DNA of 64,000 nucleotides from Phascolarctos cinereus (GCF_002099425.1 NW_018343984.1:16372001-16436000); one strand, 5' to 3'; positions 43,769-55,457 are shown, counted from the stretch's first letter. Translations and numbers: made by a program. Notes: generated by a model from the letters alone, not told the origin.

Positions 43769-44977
43769 AAATGATTGTAAAGCACTTGTAAATATGGAAT
43801 TCCACATAAATGCTTAATACTAATCAGCTTATGGCCAGGAAGCCAAGGGCTCTGAATAGAAATCATCATGAGGGGCCATTGCTGTTTATATGGCTGAAAG
43901 AGCCATGTGCAAAATCTCCCCTTCAAATCATCCTGTGGGGAAAGGAAGGTGGAGCTAAGATGGCAGAGAGAAGCCAGGAAGTTGCCTGAGCTCTCCCCAG
44001 TTTTCCTCAGAAACAATGTTAAATCAAACTTCTCAACAGATTCCGGAGGGATAAAACCCACAAAAAGACAGCGTGGAACAATTTTCCAGCTTAAGATAAC
44101 TTAGAAGAACTTCAGGAAAGATCTGTCTCATGTAGGTAAAAGGGGAGTGCAACCCAGTGCAGATGGTGTCTAGGCAAGCCAGTGGGAGGCTCTTAGCCCC
44201 AGCACAGATCAGCCACCAAGGCCCCTCAGTCCTGGCTCAGCAGGCTAGTGACACAGAAGGCCAGCTGTGAGGTCTCCAGGCCCAGCACAGAAAGCAAAAT
44301 GCCAACCACAGAACCCTGGCACAACAGGAGCAACTAGGCCAGGCCACCCCAGTGCAGTGGGCAAATCACAAGTCCTCAAGGCCCTGATATGGAAAGCCAG
44401 TTATCAGACCCTTACCACCCTCCCCCCCAGCAAAAGAAGCTTGGGACGGTGTCCCCTGTGTCCCAGAAGCAGAGATCACCTTTAAAAATCACAAAATAGG
44501 CTAAAATTAAAAAAAAAAATAGAAAACAGCCCTGATGATAGAAAACTACTATGGAGACAGGGAAAATCAAAACACAAACTCAGAAGAGGGCAGCAATGCC
44601 AAAATGCCTGTATGCAAAGCTTAAAAAAACTGGTCTCAAACCCAAAAAGCCTACTTGGAAGAGCTCAAAAAGGATTTTAAAAATCAAGTAAGAGAGGTAG
44701 AAGAAAAATTGGGAAAAGAAATGAGAGTTATGTAAGAAAGAGTCAACATCTTGGAAGAGGAAGGACAACAATTCACTGAAGAAAACAATTCCCTAAAAAA
44801 ATACATTTGGACTTCCGTTTCCAGGAGCCAAGATGGCAAAGTGAAAAGGTAGTCACTCTCACTCTCCCCTATCAACCTCTGAAAACCCAGAAAATATCAC
44901 CCCAGAAAAAGACCCTGGAATAGCTGAACTAGAAGAAAGACAGGGAGTGGCAGTGCAGCAGCCCAGCAAACAGGCAT

Positions 44978-45520
44978 CCCAGTGCCTCAGCAAAAATATG
45001 TGAGGCAGAACTACAAGGGGCCCTAGGAGGATAAGTACCCTGTGGCATTCGTCTGAAAGGGGCTGAAGGCTGCAATCTAAAGCCTTCCTAAAGCCCCGGC
45101 CTTGCTGGTTCCATCCCAACATCAGGTGAACTGTCTGAGCCCTGCAGCCTCCAATTGGCAACCAGAAAGAAATCCTGAAGCCCAGGTGGTAGAGCAGGCA
45201 AACACCAACACCTGGACCTCTGAGTGCCTCGGTAAGGGCAGGGGAACCAGTAGAGGCCAGCTCGGAAAACCACCAGGTGCCTCGGCACTCTATTGCAAAG
45301 GAATCTCCCAGTGCATTAGCAGAAATGAGGGAGGCAGCACTTCAAGGGGCCCCAGGCAGATAAACACCCTGCACCATCCATCTAAAAGGAGCTGAAGAAA
45401 GCTAAAGGAAAGGAAAAGCAGGCAACCTAGAATTGCCTGAAAGTTCCAGCCTTGCTGACTCCAGCCCAACATGAGGTAAGCTGCCAGAACCCTACAGCCT
45501 CTAATTACCAGCATAAGAGG
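44978..45520 (+). repeat. two tandem ~329-bp units in the L1 5'UTR
   Basis: CCCAGTGCCTCAGCAAAAAT..GGCAGAACTACAAGGGGCCC (from 44978) recurs as CCCAGTGCATTAGCAGAAAT..GGCAGCACTTCAAGGGGCCC (from 45307), and later parts follow (GCCTTGCTGGTTCCATCCC / GCCTTGCTGACTCCAGCCC). The offset is 329 bp. Minus-strand translations of both units are also similar (LMLGWNQQG / LMLGWSQQG). This resembles the promoter monomers of rodent L1. Confidence 0.7.
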
Positions 45521-45745
45521 CCCCAGCACACAAAGCCAGTGACCAAGACCTAGGCTCCCAACACAAGAAGCTTGGGTCAGTGCTCTCTGTTCCCCAGCAA
45601 GAGAGCTCAATCTCTTTAAAGGCCAGGGAATAAAGAAACACCACGAGTAAAAAGAAACATACCATAGATTCATATTATGAGAAGAGTGAAGATCAAGACA
45701 GAAATTCTGAAGAGGAAAACATTGTCAACAAACCCACATCTGCAA

Positions 45746-46590
45746 TGTCAAAAGGAATATGAACTGGTCTGAAGCCCAAAAAGCCTTCTTAGAAGAGCTC
45801 AAGAAGGATTTTAAAAGTCAAATGAGAGAGGTAGAAGAGTCCTTAAAAAATACAATTGGCCAATTGGAAAAAAAGTACACTGAAGAAAACAAGTCCCTAA
45901 AAAACACAATTGGCCAATTGAAGAAGGAAGTACAAAAACTAACAGAAAAAAAACCAATCTGTTAAAAACCAGAATTGGAAAAATGGAAACTAATGACTCT
46001 GAGAGGGCAAGAATCAGTCAAACAGAAACAAAAAAAATGAAAAAAAGATGAAAAAAATACCTCATTGGTAAAACAACCACCTGGAAAATCATTCAGGAGA
46101 GACAATTTAAAAATTATTGGACTACCTGAAAATCATGATGAAAAAAGAGCCTGGACAGTATCTTTCAGGAAATCATAAAGGAAAACTGCCCTGAAGTCCT
46201 AGAACCAGAAGGTAAAATAACCATAGAAAGAATACACCACTCACCACCTGAAAGAGATCCCAAATTGAAACACCAAGGAATATAATAGCAAAATTCCAAA
46301 ATTACCAGATGAAAGAGAAGGTGCTGCAAGCAGCCAGAAAGAAACAATTTAAATATCATGGAACCACAGTAAGGATTACACAGGACCTTGCAGCTTCTAC
46401 ATTAAAAGACCACAGGGCATGGAACATGATATTCTGTAAGGCAAAGGAGCTTGGATTGCAGCCAAGGATCAACTACCCAGCAAAAATGAGCATGATTTTT
46501 CAAGGGAGGAGATGGATATTCATGAAATAGGAGACTTCCAAACCTTCCTGATAAAAAGACCAGAGCTCAACAAAAAAATTTGATCTTCAA
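45746..46590 (+). pseudogene. inner L1 ORF1 (decayed)
   Basis: The N-terminal 68 codons from 45759 are open (MNWSEAQKAFLEELKKDF..) with an obvious coiled-coil built from a repeated block: ESLKNTIGQL occurs twice, separated by EKKYTEEN. Further down, in other frames, are the RNA-binding and C-terminal parts (RDPKLKHQG.., QAARKKQFKY at 46310-46350, RITQDLAASTLK). Several frame breaks prevent a full ORF1p of the usual 330-370 residues. It would encode the RNA-binding nucleic acid chaperone of L1. Confidence 0.75.
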
Positions 46591-47192
46591 GTACAAGATT
46601 CAAGAAAGACATAAAAAGGTAAATGGGACAGAAAGATACAATATGTTGTTAATAAGGGCAGATTGTTTACATCCCTACAAGGGAAGATGACACTTGCAGC
46701 TCTTGAGAACTGTATTGTTATTACCATGTTAAAGGAGTATACATAAAGAGGGTGGATATTAGTTGACTTTGATGTAATGATAAAAAAAATCTAATCAAGT
46801 GGGTTAAATGGATCCAAATAAGTGGATTAATCTGATCTTAGAAAAGGTACTGAGAAAGGAGGAGGCAGACAAGGGTAAATTACATTACAGGAAAAGACAC
46901 AAAATCCTATTACAGCAGAGGGAAAGAAGGGAGGGGGGTGAGCATCACATTTGGCTCAAGAAGGGAATAACATAATCAGTTAGGTATAGAAATCTAACTT
47001 GCCCTATAGGCAGTAGGAGGGAAAAGGGGAAAGAAAAGGGAGGGAGGATAAAAGGGAAGGAACAAGCAGTAAGGGTAAAGGGGAAGAAAAGGGAAAGGGA
47101 TAATAGAAGGGAAGGAGGCAGTGGTCAGAAGCAAAACACTAGTGAGGGGGGAAAGGAAAGGAGAAAGAAAAGCATAAACAGGGGGGAAAAGG

Positions 47193-48617
47193 ATGGAGAA
47201 AAAGACACAGATAGTAATCATAACTGTGAATGTGAATGGGATGAACTCTTCCATAAAATGGAAGCAGATAGCAGAATGGATTAAAAACCATAATCCTACA
47301 ATATGTTGTTTACAGGAAACACATTTCAAAAAGAGTGACACATACAGGGTAAAGGTAAAAGGCTGGAGCAGAATATATTATGCTTCAGCTGAAGTAAAAA
47401 AATCAGACGTAGCAATCCTGATTTCAGACAAAGCAAGAGCAAAAATAGATCTAATCAAAAGAGATAAGGAAGGCACCATGAAAAGGCTAAAAGGCACCAT
47501 AGACAATGAAGTAATATCATTACTAAACACATATGCACCAAATGATATAGCATCCAAATTCTTAAAGGAGAAGTTCAGGGAGTTACAGGAAGAAATTGAC
47601 AGCAAAACTATACTAGTGGGGGACCTCAAACCTCCCCTCTCTGTACTAGATAAATCTAACCACAAAATAAACAAGAAAGAAGTTAAGGAGGTGAATAGAA
47701 CATTAGAAAAGTTAGGTATGATAGACCTCTGGAGAAAAGTGAATGGGGATAGGAAAGAATATACCTTTTTCTCGGCAGTACATGACACATACACAAAAAT
47801 TGACCATGTACTAGGGCATAAAAATCTCACAGTCCAATGCAGAAAGGCAGAAATATTAAATGCATCCCTTTTCTGTAATGGGGACAAGCTAGAAGCATTT
47901 CCAATAAGATCGGGGATGAAACAAGGATGTCCATTATCACCACTGTTATTCAATATTGTACTGGAAATGTTAGTTTTAGCAATATGAGAAGAAAAACAAG
48001 TTGAAGGTATTAGAATAGGCAAAGAAGAAACAAAGCTATCACTCTTTGCAGATGACATGATGATATACTTAGAGAATCCTAGAGAATCAAGTAAAAAACT
48101 ACTTGAAACAATAAATAACTTTAGCAAAATTGCAGGGTATAAAATAAACCCACATAAATCATCAGCATTTCTATATATTACCAACAAAGCCCATCAGCAA
48201 GAGATACAAGGAGAAATTCCATTGAAACTTCCTGTAGACATTATAAAATATTTAGGAGTCTACTTACCGAAACAAACCCAGGAACTCTGTGAACACAATT
48301 ACAAAACACTTTTCACACAAATAAAATCAGATCTGAATAATTGGAAAAACACCAGCTGCTCATGCGTAGGCCAAGCTAATATAATAAAAATGGAAATCCT
48401 ACCTAAGCTAATTTACTTATTCAGTGCCATACCAGTCAAAGAACCAAAAAATTATTTTATAGAGTTAGAAAAAATAATAAGATTCATTTGGAAAAATAAA
48501 AGGAACAGAATATCAAAGGAACTAATGAAAAGAAATACAGGGGAAGGTGGCCTAGCAATTCCAGATCTTAAATTGTATTATAAAGCAGCAATCACAAAAC
48601 TGCTTGGTACTGGCTAA
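47193..48617 (+). pseudogene. inner L1 ORF2: endonuclease fused to partial RT
   Basis: 475 codons in one frame with one internal TGA (47985-47987), at the Arg of the motif ARAIRQ, so probably a CGA-to-TGA change. Residues 1-210 are the APE-type endonuclease: NVNG, QETH, TYAPN, GDLKPP (normally GDFNTP; the second catalytic residue is lost) and IDHVLGH. At about residue 225 the frame jumps straight to the RT motifs [16 protein letters not shown] and LFADDMMIY (FADD at 48045-48056), so roughly 350 residues are missing without a frame change. The thumb region (..IKYLGVYL.., WKNTSCSCVGQANIIKMEILPK, ..FIWKNK) follows to GLAIPDLKLYYKAA, where a single-base shift ends it. Confidence 0.85.
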
Positions 48618-49222
48618 GAAATAGAGTGGTGGATCAGTGGAATAGGTTAAATATGCAAGATACAGTAGTCAATGACTATAGTAATCTATTATTTGATAAA
48701 CCCAAAGACCCCAGCTTCTGGGACAATTGTGCTATAAGAAATGATGAACAGGCTGACTTCAGAAAAACCTGAAAAGACTTGCATGGTCTGATGCTGAGTG
48801 AAGTGAGCAGAACCAGGAGAACATTTGTACAGAGTAATAGCCACATTGTGCGATGACTAATATTGATAAACTTAATCCTTCTCAGCAATACAAGGATCTA
48901 AGACATCCCCAGAGGCCTTGTGATGGAAGATGCTATCCATATCCAAAGAAAGAACTATGGAAGTTGAATCACTATCATTTTTTTCTCTTCTGTTGAGTTT
49001 TATTTCCTCTTTTGAATAGTTCCTCCAATTGGTTTTAATTTTTCACTTACAATCTCACTAATGCGAAAATATGTTTAATAGGAATGTAAATGTATAACCT
49101 ATATGAGATTGTGCGCCATCTTGGGGAGGGTGGTGGGGAGGAAGGGGGAGAAAAATTTTAAACTCAAAAGTATATGGAAGAGATTGTTGATAAATCAAAA
49201 TTAAAAAAAAAAGGAAAGAAAG
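48618..49222 (+). repeat. inner L1 ORF2 end and 3'UTR
   Basis: In another frame the text continues YWLRNRVVDQWNRLN.. to ..DPSFWD, then jumps at about 48723 to ..NCAIRNDEQADFRKT, the last 45 residues of ORF2; a second deletion of several hundred bases is implied. The 3'UTR from 48855 ends with an A-rich run. Confidence 0.75.
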
Positions 49223-50689
49223 AAAAAATACAGTTGGCCAAATGCAGGGATGGGAGGAGGGAGGTATCCACTGAAGAAAACAACTACTTAAAATGCAAAA
49301 TTGACCAAACTGAAAAGGAGCCACAAAAGCCAACTGAAGAAAATAATTCCTTAACAATTAGAATTGTTCAAATGGATATTAATGATTCCATGAAATATCG
49401 AGAATCAGTCAAACAAAATCAAAATAATGAAGAAAAAAAATGTCAAAGGCCAGGAAGCCTTTGGAATATGACTGACCTGGAATATAGTTCCTGGAGAGAT
49501 AATTTAGGAATTATTGGAAATCTGAAAGCCATGATCTCAAAAAGAGCCTGGACAGCATCTTTCAAGAAATTATCAAGGAAAACTGCCCTGATATCCTAAA
49601 ACCAGAGGAGAAATTAGTCATGGAAAGAATCTACTGATCACTTCCTGAAAGAGATCCCAAAATGAACATTCTAAGGAATATTGTAGCCAAATTCCAGAAT
49701 TATCAGGAAAAGGAGAAAATACTGCAAGCAGCCAGAAAGAAACAATTCAAATACCAAAGAGCCACAATCAGGATTACACAGGACTTAGCAGCTTCTACAT
49801 TAAAGGTTTGGAGGGCTTGGAACATGGCATTCTGGAAAGCAAAGGAGCTTGGATTACAGCTAAGAATCAACTTCCCAGAAAAGCTGAGCACAATCTTTCA
49901 GGGGAAAAGATGGATATTCAGTGAAATTGGGGACTTTCAGTCATTCCTGATAAAAAGATCAGAGCTCAACAAAAAAATTCTGTCTTCAAATACAAGACTC
50001 AAGATAATTTCATCAAAGAGAATGACAATGAAATAATACAGCAAAATTCATGGGATGCAGCCAAAGCAGTTCTTAGGGGAAATTTTCTATCTCTTAATGC
50101 ATGCATGAACAAAATAGAGAAAGAGGAGACCAATGAATTGGGTATGCAACTAAAATGTAATGGAATACTGTTGTTCTGTAAGAAATGATGAGCAGGCGAA
50201 TTTCAGAAAAATCTGGAAAGACTTACATGAACTGGTACTGAGTGAAGTGAGCTGAACTAGGAGAACATTGTACACAGAAATAGCAACACTGTGTAATGGT
50301 CAACTATGATACTCTTAGCTCTTCTCAACAATGCAATGATTTAGGACAATTCCAAAAGACTCATGATGGAAAATTCTATCCACACCCAGAGAAAGAACTA
50401 TGGAGTCTGAATGCAGACTGAAACACACTTTTTTCACTTATTTTATTTTTTTTCTTTCTCATGGTTTTTCCCTTTTGTTCTGATTCTTCTTTCACAACAT
50501 GACAAATGTGGACATATGTTTTATGTGATTGTACACATGTAACCTATATCAGATTGCTTGCTGTCTTGGGGATGGTAGAAAGGGAGTAAAATTTGGAATT
50601 CAAAATCTTACAAAAATGAATGTTGAAAATCATCTTTATATGTAATTGGAAAAGATAAAAAAAGTGTGGGGGGGAAATCATGCAATGGA

Positions 50690-51539
50690 TTTAATTTTTA
50701 TCCATTCAAATCCCTACTTCTCTGCGAGCTGAGAAATCTTTGTTTCTCTGTTCCTTCAGTTCTGTCATTTATAATAGCCTAAAAAAATTGTATTGAATAC
50801 CTTCTCCATCTTCCAATGAGTACCTGGTTTCAACCATGCCCCTAAACCTGTTGCCCAACCTTGCTCAATTCTCTCTGACTCTATATCAAGTCACCATTTC
50901 TAACCCAATTTGGGGGACCTACTCTACATGTGTTCCCCTGGGCAAAACATTTGTCTTCCCAAGCTCAGATTTCATCACACAGCTTTCTGGGCTGCCAAGA
51001 TAGAAGGGTGTGTCATTCCTTGATGTTTGAGGCATCAAGCATAATATTATGCTTGGTGCTTGGTAAGGAGACCCCTCTTCCTTTTACAGTATGTTTGGCA
51101 GTCTTTAAAAGCAGCTCTGTGGTACCATTTAACTTTTGCTGAAAACTCTGATGTCTAGGGTTATGGTGAAGGTCAGAAGGGTAGTGAAAGTTTCAGATGT
51201 ATGTGTGTTGGGAGGAAGGGTAGGAGCATGCAGGGGATGACAGCAGGGAACACAGGCAGGAGGGAAGACCTGTCCAGTCTTTCCTGACATTATATGCTCC
51301 ACTCACCACTGCCCATCTGCTTAAATTTCTAGTGAAAACACAGTTTGGTGTCAGCAGGGTTGGGGCTGCTACATCTGTTAGTGGCCGTAACTCAGGTGGG
51401 AAGATTGGAGCTGTGGCCCAGGTTACTGAATCAGAGGGCATTGAAATGACAGCATTTTCAGGAGCATAGAAACAACATGAGAAGCAAAAGTGTAAATTTG
51501 TGAACTTGTTAATGGCATGTTATTCACCTTTCCTCTCTA
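50690..51539. other. low-repeat stretch with a long palindrome
   Basis: No repeat recognised. A perfect 20-bp palindrome lies at 51036-51055. No convincing coding frame. Confidence 0.35.
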
Positions 51540-52045
51540 GCATGTCTTTCCTCTTTAACTTTGCCTCTAGCATGCCTGGCTTCCTTCAAACCTCAGCTTA
51601 AATGCTTCATTTTGGAGCAGGGCTTCCCTGATCTGCCAATCCTACCCTACCACCACCATCCCAGCTATTAGTACCTTCCCCTCTAAATTTACATCACATT
51701 TATTTAGTGTGTATCTTTTACAAATACACTTGAGAGATATCACAAAATAATGAGCTAGATTTTTAAAAACAGGAAAACCTGGATTCAAATAACTTCCCTT
51801 ATTCTAGGCAATTCTCTAATACTAGAAGTTATGGAGAAAGTGTTGACCTGAGAGGCTTTCTCTATACCAATGAAATAATTTAGCCATGTCCTATTCCTAT
51901 GTATCAAATTGCATATGTGCTGTTTCCATCATTAAAATAGAACCATTCCTTGAGCATGGGGATTATTTTCATTTTTTCTTTGTATCTCTGTCACTTAGGT
52001 AGTAGTTGTAACTCTCTAAAAATGCTTGTTGATTGATTAGACATA
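51540..52045 (+). repeat. LINE-2 3' end with an old SINE inside
   Basis: TGGCTTCCTTCAAACCTCAGC, GAGCAGGGCTTCCCTGATC and the tail CATTCCTTGAGCATGGGG..TTTGTATCTCTGTCACTTAGG..TGCTTGTTGATTGATT are L2. A decayed MIR-like SINE lies between about 51720 and 51900. Confidence 0.65.
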
Positions 52046-52654
52046 GAAAATGGGGCACTGGATTTGGAACCAGGATAACCTGGGATTGAATGCTGCTTCA
52101 GACACTTATAGGCTATGTTACCATGGATAAATAAACTTCATCTCTCTCTCTGATCCTCAGGAAACTCTTCAAAGTTTATTTCCTAAGTTATAGTTGGGTT
52201 TTGGCCTCCCTACAATGGTAGAGGGAGTTCTAACACCAGTGATGGGAAGGACAGTTGAAGTAGGTGGGTGTGGTCAGCAAGATGGCTTGAATCAATGCGG
52301 GCAGGGCTCGTGTGTCTTTCAGAATCTAGGCTGTATTTTCAAGCACCTGATCATTTGGAGAAAGGTGTGTCCAAGGCTATTCTAGAACATGCCCTTTTTT
52401 TTCCCTCCTTCCCAAGTACTGCAGCACTCAAGTGTCCCAGGCAGCGAATGGGTCATACCCACCTCTTCATGCTCGGCTACTTGGCATTTCTCTAAGTTCC
52501 TTTTCAATTGTCATATCTCCACAGGCCATAACAAGGGACAAGAGTCAGCAGCAATCCAATTTTGACCTCCATCTGCTAGTAATAAGAACATAAGGGGGAA
52601 ATTAATGTACACTCACACACTTGTCATTCCAGTAGCACCACTTTATTTTTCTAT
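52046..52654. other. MIR remnant then unclassified
   Basis: 52046-52160 is a decayed plus MIR (GGATTGAATGCTGCTTCAGAC). 52160-52654 has no recognisable repeat. The overlapping plus frames (52194-52495) show no domain. Confidence 0.4.
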
Positions 52655-52845
52655 TATGACTTTCTTTCAAGGAGATCAAAAGCAGTTTACATGCAATTTT
52701 CCCAAAAGTATATCTCCTGGAAGGCAGAGAACAAAAATGATTCTCTTCTTTGTAGAGACTCAGAGAAGTTAGATATGTGGCTAGAATCACACAGCAATGT
52801 CATGGTACAGTCTGAATTCCAAGTAAACTCCCTGGAAGCTTAATC
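52655..52845 (-). repeat. MIR-type core SINE (decayed)
   Basis: GTAGAGACTCAGAGAAGTTAG, CTAGAATCACACAGCAATG and CAGTCTGAATTCCAAG fit reverse MIR. Confidence 0.5.
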
Positions 52846-53569
52846 ATGTGCCTCTCCTTAGAAGCAGGGTATTCAGGAATGGAACCAGCTAATTAGTCAT
52901 ATTGTTAATTGATCCCTGTGATTTTTAGAGAAAATCTATGTGCATTAAAATATGAAACAATGAAAGTTGGCAATTTTTTCAATATCATAATTTAATATGT
53001 ATTTTCTCCTTCTTCTATCCTAAATCATACCATTTTAAGCATAAAATTTCCCCATCCATTTCTCTTTTTCCTATGTGGCATCTATTCTCTATTGTTTGTC
53101 CTATCTTTGAAAATCATTTTCTACTACCAACACATGTGGGGTTAGAGGTAAGGGAAAGCTAGGAAGCATTTTGGTGCTGCTTTCCAAATTAATTTCATTT
53201 TTCTCTCTTCTAATTTGTTATCTTGAACATTTGCTCCATCTTCCTCCTTCCTCAATTGTGTGGTCATAAAGGATGATGGGCCCTTCCAGTGCAATTCCAT
53301 CCATTTTAAGTAATGGTAGAAGTGAACTGGGGCTCCATAAGCTGCAGAAGTTCCCTGGACCTTTTAGATCAAAAGCCCCAAACCTGAAATTTGAAATGCA
53401 AAAAAAAAAAAAAGGCAATGTTAATATCACCTTTCAGTCATATTGTAAATGTCACTCATCTGAGTGTCTTCATAGACAAATACATAGATTCAATTATAGA
53501 GGCCGCTTTTGAGCACCAAAAATAAGATGAAGGAAGGAACAAATGACAGATCTAAATTCCAGTTAATTT
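52846..53569. other. low-repeat stretch
   Basis: No repeat recognised. 53220-53400 (GGTCATAAAGGATGATGGGCC..CATAAGCTGCAGAAGTTCCC) is mixed-composition, candidate conserved sequence. Overlapping frames on both strands show no domain. Confidence 0.3.
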
Positions 53570-54424
53570 TGCCAACTAATTTCTCTGTGGTAGTATCATG
53601 CCCAGTAACTCAGGGAAGTCACTGTTTTCTACTAAATAGAGGTAATAATCTCAGAGATGAATAAAGGTTATTGGGAGTGGTGTTGGCTTGGGACTCAGAT
53701 GCTTCCATAATTTTTAAAGTGAAATGATAAGGCTTGATGAAAGGGAGGGATATATTTTTGCAAATGGATATAATATCACCTTATAATATAAGAACAATAA
53801 CTAACAAATGATTTCTGACTTCTTGAAAGGTCCTCTCTGGGGAAGATTTAATGACAGACTTCCTACAGGCAATGTGTGAAAAGGTGATTATGAACAAATT
53901 ATAATACACGTCCATTTCCAAAACCTGGCTCGTCTTACAATAACTGCACACACCTGACCAAAATCTCAGGACAAAAGATGGACATGTCATTAAGAATGCC
54001 AATTAATCTGGCATTTAACATGGAATCATTTCACAGGTATGAGAGACTTAGATAAATTATCTAAGTCCCAGATTTTCAGAGCCGATGTAGCGTTCAAAGA
54101 GGCATCCAGACGAAGACCATGACTTGATTTGTTAATGCACCTAAGTTAATGCACCTGTCAACAGGTGTGATCAAGTGTAAAGAGGCCAGTGTCACCAAAG
54201 TGCCTGGGCTGTCACAGAAGAGGGCCTTTCTATGGGAGCCTTCAAAGGAAAGTTGAAATGGAAAAGCTGCTGAAACCCTCCATCAGTTGTCACTTTGCAA
54301 ATATCAGATGTCCAAATACATGCAGGGCTTGCAACCTGGTGAGGGAAAGGTTAGAAATTTGTGGCAATAAAGTCTTCATGTTTCCTGCTGATCTAGGAAC
54401 GTTTGGACATGCAGATTCAACCTA
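53570..54424. other. MIR remnant then low-repeat stretch
   Basis: 53570-53665 is MIR-like on plus. Inside the rest, 54046-54066 is an inverted repeat with 9-bp perfect arms (ACTTAGATA) around AAT, and GTTAATGCACCTAA is tandemly doubled near 54133-54160. No gene signal. Confidence 0.35.
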
Positions 54425-54633
54425 CCAACCAATCGATCAATCAGCAGATATTGACACTGCTATATGTCAGGTGCTGTACTAGACATTGGGGATGCAAAGA
54501 CGGAAACGAAACAATCTGTCCTTGAGGAGTTTACGTACTATTATGGAGATAAATAGATAGGTACATATATGGGTGGATGGATAGATACATAGATACATAG
54601 ATGGATGGAAGGAAGGGTGGATGGTTGGATAGA

Positions 54634-54683
<50 letters not shown>

Positions 54684-55015
54684 GTCAGATAGATAGATAG
54701 AGGGGGAGAGAGTTAGAGAAAGTTTAGTTCATATATATATATATATATAAATGCACATATAAAATGTGTATATTCAAAATAGATACAAGAAATTTAGGGA
54801 GAAGACAATAGCTACATGAGAAAGGTCTCACATGGAAAGAAGCATTTGATATGAATCTTAAAGAAAAGAGGATTCTAAGAAGGGGAGGTGAGGAGGAATG
54901 AGGAAGAAGTGCATTCCAAGAATGGGGAACAGCCAGTAAGAAAGCATGGAAATGAGATTCTATAGAAACAGCAGCTTTATTGGGTGGGAAATATTCTTGA
55001 GGGAAAGGCCTACCA
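54425..55015 (-). repeat. LINE-2 3' end split by a GATA/GACA microsatellite
   Basis: 54425-54550 is reverse L2 (GTCAGGTGCTGTACTAGAC..CTGTCCTTGAGGAGTTTACG). 54551-54750 is (GATA)n, (GGAT)n, (GACA)n and TA tracts. 54760-55015 resumes L2 (CATTCCAAGAATGGGGAACAGCC). Confidence 0.75.
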
Positions 55016-55400
55016 CTTGATCTCTTTCAATACTTTAATAAAAGTTGACTTTATAGGCGGGGATTCTTGTTACATAGGTGCAATTTGGAACCCATCTCTG
55101 GCTTCTCATACTGCATAAATCTTATCTATTCCATAAATCTTCCAGAGAATCAATCAATCAATCAATAAGCATTTATCAATGGACTGGGGAGTAAGAGACA
55201 GAGATGAAAGAGTTTCTGCCCTCAAGGAACTTATACTATTATCAGAACAAACAACATATAGATTTATAAGCTTATACAAGATGCATAGAAAATCAATGAA
55301 GGACAGTGTTTGAGGGAAAGCACTAGTAACTGGAGGTAGGAGGAGGGTATCAGGAATATCAGATTACCTACCTGAACTGCTAAAGCCCTTTCTTCCACTC
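55016..55400 (-). repeat. second LINE-2 3' end
   Basis: 55145-55375: CAATCAATAAGCATTTATCAATGG..TTTCTGCCCTCAAGGAACTTATAC..GAGGGAAAGCACTAGTAACTGG is reverse L2. The first 130 bases are unclassified. Confidence 0.65.
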
Positions 55401-55451
55401 ATTTTAACCATTTTTCTGTGTGATAGGTTTGTATACTCATAATATCCATCT

Positions 55452-55457
55452 TTTATT
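55452..55457 (-). promoter_or_regulatory. poly(A) signal AATAAA
   Basis: On minus, GGGGAATAAAAGATGG lies about 188 bases after the stop of the candidate terminal exon (55645-55914). The spacing suits a short 3'UTR. The motif is common by chance, so it only adds modest weight. Confidence 0.3.

Larger units (their letters stand above)
44811..49222 (+). mobile_element. inner L1 inserted into ORF1 of the outer L1
   Basis: A second L1 in the same direction: 5'UTR from ACTTCCGTTTCCAGGAGCC (44811), ORF1 from about 45745, purine-rich inter-ORF spacer (46600-47190), ORF2 remnant (47193-48617 and on), 3'UTR with TTGTGCGCCATCTTGGGG and A-rich end at about 49222. Target duplication AAAAAATACATTTGG (44796-44810) and AAAAAATACAGTTGG (49223-49237), 14 of 15 identical, lies within the outer ORF1. 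ORF2 has two large internal deletions, so the element is about 4.4 kb instead of about 6. Confidence 0.88.
43939..50674 (+). mobile_element. outer L1, internally deleted, interrupted by another L1
   Basis: 5'UTR begins GGAGCTAAGATGGCAGAGAG near 43945. ORF1 starts near 44595 (..SQTQKAYLEELKKDFKN-like) and is broken off at 44810 by the inner L1. ORF1 resumes at 49223 (AAAAATACAGTTGGCC). A 124-codon open frame (49662-50036) holds the ORF1 C-terminal part (KEKILQAARKKQFKY.., RITQDLAASTLK). After ORF1 only a scrap of the ORF2 linker remains (50030-50150, like SWDAAKAVLRG), then the 3'UTR (50155-50670). Worn target duplications: AAATCATCCTGTGG (43925-43938) and AAATCATGCAATGG (50675-50688). Confidence 0.85.

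Noticed and set aside
43098-44061. 144-163-codon minus frames
   Set aside because: The first two cross the polypurine tract and read only Ser/Pro/Phe/Leu. The 43606-44061 frame crosses a LTR-like piece, a MIR tail and the L1 5'UTR, so it is not one gene.
47378-48187. 269-codon minus frame
   Set aside because: It is the antisense shadow of the L1 ORF2 frame, whose sense reading has clear endonuclease and RT motifs.
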